Assembly: GCA_964645645.1 (NCBI GenBank)
Contig: CAZYBC010000006.1
Span: 1 to 63,224 of the forward strand
Direction: 5' to 3'
Length of the DNA stretch: 63,224 nt
Origin: CAZYBC01 sp964645645
GTDB taxonomy: Bacteria > Patescibacteriota > Microgenomatia > UBA1400 > PJMF01
A program made the position numbers and the translations under genes. Shown here in pieces: positions 34,237 through 46,200 of the stretch (positions within the stretch are counted from its first letter, which is position 1; every line of letters begins with the position of its first letter). The notes beneath the pieces are model-generated. The model was not told the origin of the DNA. It was given only the letters and a program-made list of their open reading frames with translations, and did no database searches.

Positions 34237-37200
34237 TTAACGATAAAGACTTCTCATAGCAGCTATATAAGAATTTTCAGGATCAAACATTAAAGCAATT
34301 TGATAATATTCCTCTGCTTTATCAAAATTTTCTTCTTCTTGATGAGTACGACCCAGGTGGGTATAAAAAGCCGCTAAAAAACCATCTTCAGGTGTCATAA
34401 AATGAATATTTTGCCTCGCTTCTTGATAGCTTGGTTCTAAAAATCCTAAATGATCAGTTTCATTAACAAAATCTAAAGCTGTTTTAATTGATTCAATAGA
34501 ATATTTACTAAAAAAATCATTGTTGGGAACATTATCATTAGTAGCCTTAGTTAAACTATATCTATCTGCTGTTCTTGGATCGTAAACATTTATTTGATTT
34601 ATTGAAGCATCGTTATATAAAGCAGAAAGATGAAATCCTGACAAAGCAGTTCTTATCTGATTTCTATCTTTACCCAAATTATATAAAACTGAAATTGCAT
34701 AAGCTGTTTGAGCAATACAGTCATATTCATTACTCTCTGAAGGCTGTAAAAAAGAGTAATGAGGATGCTTAACATATGAATAATCACCTGAAGGAAATGT
34801 TAAAACATTTTGTCTTAATAATTGAAAAATTAAATCTTCTCTTTCTCTTTTAACTAATGGACTTTCATCTTTTTCTAAATCTTTTATTCTTTCTCTAGCT
34901 TGATTAATTTCTTCTACTCCACTAGGATTTAATCTTTGATAAGCAGTTTGTAAAGCATGATAAGTAACTAATCTCATTAATTCTTTTTCAGGATTTTCTG
35001 CCTCTATTGAAAAAATCTCTTCATTCCCAATTTTAGGCATTAATTCTGCTAAAATCTCTTTTGCTGGTTTTGATGAATCAAAATCTAAATCTTCCACTCC
35101 TAAAACATTAACTAATTCTGTTAGTTGTTCTGCAAAAGTTGGTTGAAATTGTTCTAAAACACCAGTTTCCTTATTTTCTTCTATTTTACTTTCCGTTTCA
35201 CTTCTTCTCTGCCAATCTTCTACACTGCCAATCGTAGAATAATTAAAGAAAACAAAACTATCGGCCTTAATCATACCTTCAATATCTGTTGGTTCCTGAG
35301 AGATTAAACCATCAAAGCCTAAATTTTTCATGAATTCAGCAAAATAAAAATTTTGTGATGAGCCTAATCCAACTTCCATATTATATTCAGGGATAAATCT
35401 GGTAGCTAAAACATAGTGAATTTGTCTATTCTCTTGATCTGGTTCTTTGGCAGCAATTGCTACTAAAAAATCGTAATATCTTTTCTCAAATTCAAACATC
35501 ATTTCTTCTATACCGTCTGGTTTAGAAATAGCCTCATATTGAGCTTTTTTCTGTGCAAACTTAGCTTGCATAAATTCTACCCAAGCTTTAAATAAAGGTT
35601 CTGGGAGAGACTGGCCATTACGTAAATCTAGCATTTTGGCTTGATAAGGCACTAAAGTGGTTAATACTCCAGTTTCTGTTTGAAGATTTTGTTTAGCTCG
35701 TAAATTAGCATATTCTTCTGCTAAAGCATGATTATCTGTAGTATAAAGTCCCGCTCCAATAGTATATGAACCATCTGGAGCATCTTCATCTGCAAAAAAA
35801 TCATAATTTTCATCTACTATTAATTTTTTACTAGCACCATGATAAAGCTTAAAAAGCTGATCTAAATTTTCAGCTGTAATTTGACTAGGATCAGTTTTAC
35901 CCAAAACGAGAGCTTCAATTTCTTGATCTCCAATTTTGATCTTAGTAGAACTAACTTCTTCTGTTATTGACGTTTCACCAGTTTCTTCCTCTTCTTCTGG
36001 CCTCACCAACCTGCTTACATCACCACTAATTCTTTTTACATATAGAGCAATTTCTTCTAATTGAATATTGATTCTTTCAAATACGCCGGCCAACCTGTTG
36101 GATGGTTTAACTTGCAAAGCTTCTAACTCAGCGGAAATGAGCTTGAGTTCATTTTTTAGAGTAGTTAAATCTGTAATAGCTTGGTTTTGAGCGGAATCTT
36201 GGGCAGCAGTAATTTGACTGATAGCTTGATCAATGGTTTGGAAGGCTTCAGCCATTTCAGCGATGGCTTGGGCTTTTTCAGCCTCGGTTTTTTTGAGCAT
36301 GGCATCGGCAGTTTCGGCTAAGGCGTCTAAAGTTTCTTGAGCAGGAGCGTTGTCAAAAGTATGATCATTAGCCATATTTTTAAGCACGGCAACTTGAGCT
36401 TGAGCAGTTTGGTTGAGAGCTTGCAAGTCGGCTTTATCGGCTTCAACAGAAATTGTATTTGCTAATGATTGAGCGATAAAAAAACTAGTAAATTCAGTAT
36501 TAAATTCACCAAAGGCTATTGGGCAGCTACTACAGCCTTTGGTGTTGTAGGAGCCGGTGCCGGAAAAATTTAAGGTTACATCTTCTAAACTTACTTTATT
36601 ACCATCAATTTTAATTTTAAAATATTGATTAATTATTTTAATTACATCACCATTCTTAATTTCTACACTACCATAAACTCTTTGACCACTTGGATTCTGG
36701 ACATTATAAAGAAAAGTACCATTGGTAGAAGTATCTACTAAAAACCATTGGCCCTGTGAATTATTAGAAATCTTAGCATGTCTACTAGAAACTCTTTCAT
36801 CATTAATCTGATAATTTCTTAGACCTCCATCTCCTCTACCAATAGTAATAGTTGTAGGAGTAAAGGTAGGCTGAGCTGCTTGCGCTTGAGGAGATTGAGC
36901 TGCAGATTGGCTGTAACCACTGGGCTGCTGGCTGGCTGGCTGTTCACCAGCATAAATAGTTTCTTTAACAATATCTCCTTTTCCACCATAATGCTCACCC
37001 ATACCTCGGTCAATGTTAATTACGCGGCCATCGTGATAAATAGGCTGACTCTTCCCTAATTTTTGATTATGACCATGATAAATTCTGTTTTGACCTTTAT
37101 TAGCAGCCGTAGCAAAAAGCTCTAAATATAAGTCTGTTGTTTCTGGATTATTCAAAAACTGGCTATCTTTCTTATCTAAAGTTAATATATCAAATAAACG

Positions 37201-40200
37201 GAAAATACTATTTAAATCATTATTTCTAACAGCAGTTTGAACATAATTTTTCATATTACTATTAATACGCTCAACCACTTGTTGAGGAGTTAATTGATCA
37301 TTCTGAACTCTTTGTAAGATCATATCTAGATGTTGTTTAGTTTCTTCTACATCTGCTAGTTTTTCCCAACCAATACCAGAAATTAAATCAGGATAAATAA
37401 AATCGGCATAAGAAAACACATCGCTATGTTGCATTACTGAGCCATCTACTCGCAAAGCCATCCAATCTAAATTTTGTAAAATTTCCCAAACTTGAGGATC
37501 TTTTTTAGCTTCTACAACTTCATCCATATCCACTCCATTGTGCGCTAATGCTTGAAGTAAACGAAAATCCTCATTTTCATCTAATAGCATAGCTAATAAA
37601 AATTCTACTTCATGATTGCCGCCCAACATATTAAATTCAACACCTACCATCTTACTGGCTTGTTGTTTAAGCTTCCAAAGCAGTTTAATAATATCAATAC
37701 CAGGAGTTTTTTCTCTATCATTTCTATTTCTATCAAAGTAGTCACCGGTAAAACTAATTGAATTAGCATTTCCCAAAACATTTAACTGCCATTCATCTTC
37801 AAAATTCAATGAAGATTTAGCAGGATCTTTACCTGTGAATAATTTGATAAAGAAATTAAAAATTCTAGCAAAAAATCCTGGTTTTTCAGTTTGACCAATA
37901 AATTCAATCCAACCACTTTCTTGAAGTAATTTAACTAAACGATTTTTGTTTGAATGTACATCTCCCACCATCACTGAATTAACAGTTCTGGTTTGATTAC
38001 TAACAGATTGTCCAGATGATGGAGCTACTTGTTGAGCAGCCTGTTGGACTTTAGCTTGAGTTAAAAGTTTGTTAACAATATTTTGTAATTCAGTTGGCAG
38101 ATTTTGCACTAAACCGTTGTCCAATGAGCTGACTAAATAGCTAGATGTTAATATGGTTGCTCGAGGAGTTAAAGCATCTGAAGGATAATATAAAATTGGC
38201 GATTGATTAAAAATATTTCTTAGTTCAGCTAATGTTTTTGCATTCACTGCCTTAAGATATAAATCATTAATATTACGTTGGTACCTGTCTCTTATAATTG
38301 ATAAAACCTTATTTTTTATAGCAGCTATTCTTAAATTATTGAGAATTACATCAACTTGATTGTAATCATCAGTATTCCAGGCTGCTCTCAAATCTATTAG
38401 AGATTGTTTTTCTGCTTTTAATTCTTCTGATGTATAAAAAGTTTCATCATCAAGGAAGATATCTTCATTTTCATAACGTGTCAGGAAATCCAATAAACCT
38501 TGAACGTTTTGCGCATTATTAATTTCGTTAATGGGGCGACGATAAAGGCTCCCAGATAAATTTAAAATTCTTTCAATCTGAGTCATCAGTAGAGAAAAAT
38601 TAAATCTCACATCTGTTCCTTCTAAGGTTTGAGCATCAAAATTACCAAATCTAAAACCATTAATTGTATTCCAAATTTCTCTTAATTGGTCCAGAGTAGT
38701 GGAAGAATGACTAATCAGAGGCATCAAATTAGCAAAAATTGGCAACTTATTAAGTTTATCTATGTAACTAGCTCTTTCTTCAGCTTCCTCAGCTAAAAGC
38801 TTTTTTGCTAAATCGCGGATACCATATGATTCTAATAATCTGTCTGCTTTAATCTTTCCTTCAACAAATTCTCTAACATCATCTACCATATCTCTAGTTT
38901 CTTCGTATTTAGACATCAGCTCAATTAATTCATCTAAGTTCCTGGCTTTATATAAAGTAGATTTAATAGCATCCTCTGCTTTCTTTATTTGAGTATAAAA
39001 ATCAGTACTTGGTTGACTTGATGCAGTGCTATTGTGTTTTCTTAGATAAGCTTCCGGATTTTTAAAATATTCTTCCAAATCAATCAAGGCTCGATTTAAC
39101 AGTTTAGTAGCAGCCGCTAAATTAGCCAAAAGTGCTTGCATTTCTAAATTAGTTTTTTTATCAAATAAATAGGCTGTTCCTAACATTTCATAATTATCTG
39201 GATGAACTGGATTAAGGAGTGCTCTCTTTGCGGCAGTAAAATCTGTCTGTTCCGAGTCTCTGGTTAAACCAAACATCTTTAAATAATCATCTATGGTCAA
39301 ATCTTGGTTACTAGCTAAAACTTCTAACTGAGCAGCTGTAGTTTCACTAGACAAATTTAATCTTAATAAAAACTTACTATAAGCTGTTTGCGCTTGCTGA
39401 TATTTTTCAGCAGCTTTTCTAGCTTGCTCAGATTTTCTCAAATCTAATAATGCTTGAACTTTTTCTCTTAAAGCACTCAAGGGAATTTTGTCAGCTGGAA
39501 TAACTTGATTGACATTTTCAAAATCAATTCTGTCTAGCCAACTTACAACCGTATCAGCTCCAACAATCTGATTATTATCTGTTAACCAACTTTTCTGATT
39601 AGGAGGATTTTGAGCTAAAGTTTTCAATTCAGCTACTTTAGTTTCTGGCTTAATCTCTAAGCGGTTAATGAGTTGCTCTTGTTGCTGGCGATAATCTGCG
39701 TAGAAAGCTTCTGCCTTAGTGGCGTTTGCTTGTTTACGTTGGGCTAAAGCAATTGCAACTAACTGCTGACCGGCTGCTCGAATAGGGGCGTAGTTTGGCC
39801 AATCGGCTAAAGTGGCACTCACGTCTTCATCAAATTCTTTGTTATTTAGGGAGCTTAAAGTATCATCAACATTATCAATAAATTTAAATAAATTAACAAA
39901 TTCAATTTGATTTGTGGCTGGATTCACCAGCATCCAATAATTGTTGCCATAACTAAAATTCTTTTCTAATCGAGTGTGTAAATCTTCTAAACTTTCGGCT
40001 TGAGTAAGAATTTCCGTAAATCTTTGATTAGCAATGCCTGGGGTGACTGATTCTGGTAAAACTTTAAATGTTTCTGTTACCTTTTGGCTTAAACTTAATT
40101 CACTAGCCGTCCAGACATTAACTAAGCCAGTTAGGAAATTAACTTGATCAATGTTAGCTACAAATTGTTCTATAGCATTTAAGCCTGGAATAACTTTTAA

Positions 40201-43200
40201 GAGTCCCAACAATTGTTCACGAGCGGCCTGCGCTTCGTCTTTAACCTGGATTACTTCTTCCACTGGGGCATAACTGTCAGCAACAGCAGCTGTGGGTGGA
40301 TTAGGAGCAACTAAATCATTATCACGTTTAACAATTGCCTCAGTTAAATAATTTGCTTGTTTTAATAAAGCTGTCTTTTGGGTATCTAAATCTCTATATT
40401 TAGCTCTTAAAGCTTCAATCTGTTCTTTTTCTGCTTGGTGGGCTTGTTGGTAAGTAGTGGTAGCGTTAGCTAGGGCAGAATTTCTTTGTTCTAAGGTTTT
40501 AGAAAGAGTAGCTAAAACTTCTTGATTATCTTCTAGATAGGGTTCTATCTTAGGAATGAATTCATTATTAAGTGTATCAATCAACTCTGTTAAGGTCGCA
40601 GATTCATTTGTCCAATTATAGGCTTCAATCAACTCCAAAACTTTTTTATAAACATTATTTAGAGCTTCATTTTCCTCATTTTGACCAGCAATATAATTGA
40701 ATTCATTAAAAATAGTTGCTAAATCAGTTTCTAATATTGCAAGATGACTACCTATCTGTGATAAATCATTTTCTGCATCCCAATTAATATAACCAATTAA
40801 CTCTTTTAATTTTCCAGCTAAATTAGTGGCATTGTATCTAAAACTAGCTGAAATTTTTTGTTCATATAATTGTTTTTCAATGCTATTAAGCCCATCATTA
40901 TATGCTTTATATCGTGGATCATATTCTGCATTGATCTCTGCTATTTGTTGGTCTAATTCAGCTATTTGGGCTTTGACTTGCTCTAATTGTTCTTCTAAAG
41001 TCAATTCTGGAGAAGGTTCTTCTACTACTGGCTCAGTAAGAGCAGTTTCAGCTGCGACTTCTTCAGTTGACTCGGTTTTAAGCTTAGCTAATTGATCTGC
41101 CCAAGCTTTAAACATCTTGCCTAAGTGTTGTTGATTAGCAGTTTGAGCTTTAACAAAAGCTTGATATTGAGGCAATAAAGCTAAAACTGAATTAATTGGC
41201 CCACTACCGACTGGAATTGAGTTGTAAACACTTTTTAATACAGTATCTCTGGCAACAATTGCTTGTTTATCCGCCTGGGCAAGCTCTGCTTCCAAATATT
41301 CTCTGCCTTCAATTCTAGCCAAAGGATAATTGGCTTGTTCGGCAGTTAAGACAATCGGGTAGTTAGTTTGATCTGCAGTAATTGCTTCAGTGCCGGACTC
41401 AACCGCAACTGTTTCTGTTTCTTGATTTTCTACTTCAGAACCTTGTCCCTCCTTAGCTTTTACTGGATGAGTGGCAAAGTAAGCTGTTATGTTATATTGA
41501 TCAGCCAAATTAGCCAAAGTAGCACGGCGTGCTAACCAGGCTTGATACTGTTCAAAAAGATTTTGTACTGTATCTACTGAACCCATTAAAGGAATAGCTT
41601 GTCCAAATCTAATTGGGCCACGATCTTCTATCACTGCTGTTGTAGCAGCTGGCACTTCATTTTCAGTAAACGTACTAATAGTTTCAGCCATTCTAGCTAA
41701 AGGAGCTTCTTGATAGCGAACAATAGGATAGTTAGTTAAATCTGCTTCTAAAGCTGGTTTAGCTTGCAATGATTGCATTACTGGGGAATAAGCAAATGTT
41801 TCTAAAAATTGGTCAACTCTTTTTTGACCAGTAATTCTTGCCACGACTTGATCAACTGCGTCTACCAACCAATTAAACTCTACAGCTCGAGAATCGTACA
41901 AAACTGGCAAGTATTCTTTAACAACTTCAGTGTTGGTTAAATTTGGTAAAGCCGGAGTCTGATTAACGGTCCGAGTATCGCCTTGTTCTAATTCTTCAGT
42001 GCCAGCTAAATCAGAAACTACAGTGGTCGTAACTAAGACGGTAGAAGGTTGGTCATATACTGCCATTTGAGCTAAATATTCTTGTTGTTCTCTAGCTGCA
42101 GCTAATTCTTGAGCATAGCTTGGTAAAGAAGGATAACCACCATAAGGCACTAAAGGCGCAACAACTTCTTCATAAGGTAAGATAGGATAGTTTTCTTCAG
42201 TAGTAGTGGTAGTAACTTCTTCAGCTGGAGCTTCAGCTTCAACAGTTTGGGCTTCCTCAGTTGGAGTAGTTTCTTCTTGAGCAAACATCGGTTGTTCTGT
42301 TGTGGCTACAACTTCTTCTTGTGTAGTGCCGCCTGTACCGATTTGCTCCGCTTGAACGGAAACTTCTCCTGAAACTGGTTGTTCAACTTCTGGTTTAATT
42401 TGTTCAGTGACTGGCTCAATTTCTGCTGGCTGAACTTCTTGCACTGGCTGAACTTGTTCTATAGCTTTAGGAGCTTGGCTTTGTTGTTGTAAAGTTTGAT
42501 ATAAATCTAAGAATCCTCTAACCTTAGTGAAGATTTTTGTTGTATCAGTCAAAATTCCACCAATACCTGGAATAGAACTTGTTAAATCTGGAGTGGCAAT
42601 TTCTGATTCCACAATTTCTCTAACTGCAAAAACCCAATCTGTGGTTTGAATACCACTGATAAGATCTGTATCTTCTACACCGAGATAATCTTGTAGGTCA
42701 CTGACTAATAAATTATTTAAAGTGTTTTTTAATTGCAATACATCAGTTTCATTTAAATTTTCATCTTCTAAAGAATCAATTACAAGATTAATTTGTTTTT
42801 TCAGCTGAGGATCATCAACATAACTTTCTAAAGCAATTAATCTATCTAATAGTTCAGCAGCTAAATCATTTGGCGACAGCTCGTTTGATTTATTTATTAA
42901 GTCAACAATTTCCATTCTAAGATCATGTCTCATTAATCCGGCAAATAACTCACTAAAGCCGTCTTCTTTCATTAAGCTGTCTACATCAAATGTAAATAAA
43001 GCTCGTTCTGATTGCATAGTTAAACGATCTCTAAGTTGAGCTTTTTGATCGTCATTGGCAGAGCGATAATCCTTAATAATTCCACCTAAATTCTTGATTT
43101 GTTCACTGGTCATTCCCAGGTCTTCCATGGCTTTCTTGAAAGCCGCCACACTAAAATCTTCGCCAAATAAATCACTTAACAAAGCTTGGACTGATGACAC

Positions 43201-46200
43201 TCTCATATTTACTTTAGGAACAATTTTCCCTTGCTCATTAACCATAAAAGTAACTTCATCAAGCAAGCCAGTATAGGTTGGCAAAGTTAAATCAACAGTT
43301 ACTTCGTTAAATTGATTCTTTACTGCCTCAATATATTGATTTCTTCTATCAACTGCCAAATTTTCATCAGCCATTAATAAATCAATAATTTCTTGTTTTT
43401 TCTTTTCGACATAAGGCTTTAATTTGGCTTTAACCGCTGCATTAATTTGATCTTGTTTTTCTTCAGCTTCTAAACCTGCAAACTGTTGTTCATATTTTTC
43501 TATTAAAAGTTGCTTATAAAGTCTAATTCCGTTTAATTTTTCCAACACAGCTGGAATCTTGAAGGCTTCTGGAGCTTTAGTTTCTGCGGTAGTGCCTAAA
43601 GCATCTACAATTGCTAAAACGTGGTGAACCATTTCTGGATGTACGCCATCACTTTCTACTCTAAAATCTGCATCATAGTTAGGATAACTATGCAATAAAA
43701 TTGCTTCATAAACAGCCTCAAAACTAGCCTTGCCGAGATGTCGTTCAAAATATGATTGATTAGCTTTTATAAAAGCGGCTGAAAAAATAGGGTGATCTTT
43801 TGAAGCTTCAAAGCTAGCTTGAGCCTGAGCAACTCCAGTTGTATAACCCATATCATGAAGTAAAGTTGCTACAACAAAGGCTAATCTATCTTTTGCTGTT
43901 ACGACTAAACCAGCTTGCTCTAACTTACTTACTGATTCTAATAAAGCTAAACCTTTATTTAAGTTACCCCTTACAATGTGGTTATTACCATGATCACTGC
44001 CGGAAAAAACCTGTTTATCTCTTAAAATTTGATAACTTAATAACCTAGCCATATCTCTAGCGAATTCAACGCCAGCAATTCTTGAATTTTCCCCATTAGC
44101 TAAGACATAATCGGCTAAAACCTCGTTAGCGGCTAACATCACATCACTAATTTCAGCTTCTGTTAACTTTGCTTTTTGTTCACCACCTTGGTAATTTCTG
44201 AGCTCAGCTTCAATGTCAGCTACTGTTGTAACTGTTAGATTTTCTTTAATGCCAAAGAAATAATTTACTTCATCCATCATTACGGCTGGTTTAACAACTC
44301 CATTGTCAACTAATCTAGTATAGGCTGCACCTAAGTCACCTTTACCGTCTACCAAATCTCTTAAGGCAGCTTTTTTACCAGCAAAAGTATTCCATCCTAA
44401 CACTGACTTAATAGTATTAATTAGTCCTTTACCTTTTGCTAAATTAAGTGTTTGAGCATATTCGGTCTTACCCTGTTGTCTTAGCTTAGCTAATTCTTCA
44501 TCGCTAGAACCATGAGCTAAAGTTACTGGAGACTCGGTTTTTACGACTTCTTCTTGAGTAGTACCACCTGTATCAGGTTGTTCTGCTTGAGCAGGAGCTT
44601 CAGTTTTTACTCCTAAAAAGTTAAGTAAAACCTCAATAGCTTGCTCATGAGTGTAAATTTCTTTATTTTCAAAAACTTGGGTGTATAAATTAGCAATCTG
44701 CTCGTTACTTAAGGCTCTTACGTTAGCAGAATATTGGCCTAAACCACGATCGGCTAAGTATTTAGTTAAAGCCGTTGTTTTTTGTTCTGTAGTTCGTTCC
44801 TTAATTTCAATAACAGGGAATTCAACACCTCCAAAAATTACAGTTTCAGCCGGCTTAACTTCTTCTTGAGTAGCACCACCAGTGCCAGGTTGTTCAACTT
44901 CTGGCTGGGCTTGCTCTGGGGTAGTGGTTTTTTGCCCAAAGCCTAAATCTTTTGCAATGCCACCAAACCAATTCCCAACTTTATAAATAAAACTGTTTTG
45001 AATATTAGTTTCAGCTTTAGCTGCAGCTTGTGGTTGAACTGGTTGAGCTTGCTGACCTGGCTGTACTGGTGTAGCTGGCTGTGATTCGCTCTTCTTAAAT
45101 AGACTGATCAAACCAGTACTTAAAACCTTTTGCACAGCTGGAGCATTAACCAAACCACCAGACCACCATTGAGTTAGATTAGTAGCAGAACCAATTAAAC
45201 CAGTGGCCCACCATCCACTTAATCTTTCTCCTAAAGTGGGTTTTGTCGTGGAGGCTTTTTGTTCTGTAGTTTGGGCAACTTTTTCCGTTTCAGTTTTTGG
45301 AGTGACTGGTTGAGTTGGTTTGTTTAAATAAGTGGCAATAAAAGCTGGCTTAATTACGGTTGGCCAAGTGGTATCTAAAAAGGCTGCTAAACCATTGGCC
45401 ATTGTTCTAGGAATAAATAAAGCAGTATTTACTAAACCGCCCTTGGGCAAATTACTCTGACGAGTAGAAAAATTATCCGCAACCGCAGTAATAATTCTTC
45501 TGGTACCGGCTAGGAGGGTGGGCTGCATAGATGGAGCTACTACTCCAGTAGCAACAGTCCTTCCAGCGTTATTTCCAGCTGCAACCTTAGCGACATCATC
45601 AGTCTTTTTAACTGTAGCATTATGCTGTAGTAAATATTCTGATAAATCACCACTATTGACTACTGCTTCTTTACTAATTGGGGCATTTTGATCAGCGTAA
45701 GCTAATCTATTAGCATCAACTTCAACATTACTTCTCATTCTAGCGAAAGCTTGAGGATTATTTGTTTCAATGTATTTTAAGATACTTTGATTAGCTGAAT
45801 CACTAAAAAGATCTTGCCATTTAGATTGAGCACTAGCTAATTTAGCTTGTCTAGCCACTAAAGTATCTTGAGATCCACCAACTAAATCAACATTTCTACG
45901 AGATTCATTGCTAGACATTTCTAGTAATTTTGCAGAAGCCCAACTAGCAATTTTAGCATCAGCTGACATTGATAATTCTGCTAAAACTCTTGTACTAGCA
46001 CTCTCGATACCATTATCTAATCCTTGAGTTGTCTTTAGTTGTTCTACTCTTAATTGAGCTTCATTAATACTTTGTCTAAATTCTTGAAAATCAAACTCAT
46101 TAGCACTCGCTAATCTAGTAGTAGCATCAACGTTAAGATCTAAATTAGATCTAGTTGAATCCAAAATAATAGCATATTGTTCAGCCACGGCTGTACCACG

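Noticed and set aside
36819..37013. Small minus-strand frame overlapping the FHA/phosphatase region
   Set aside because: Different frame of the giant gene with no independent start signal; the giant frame carries clear domain motifs here.
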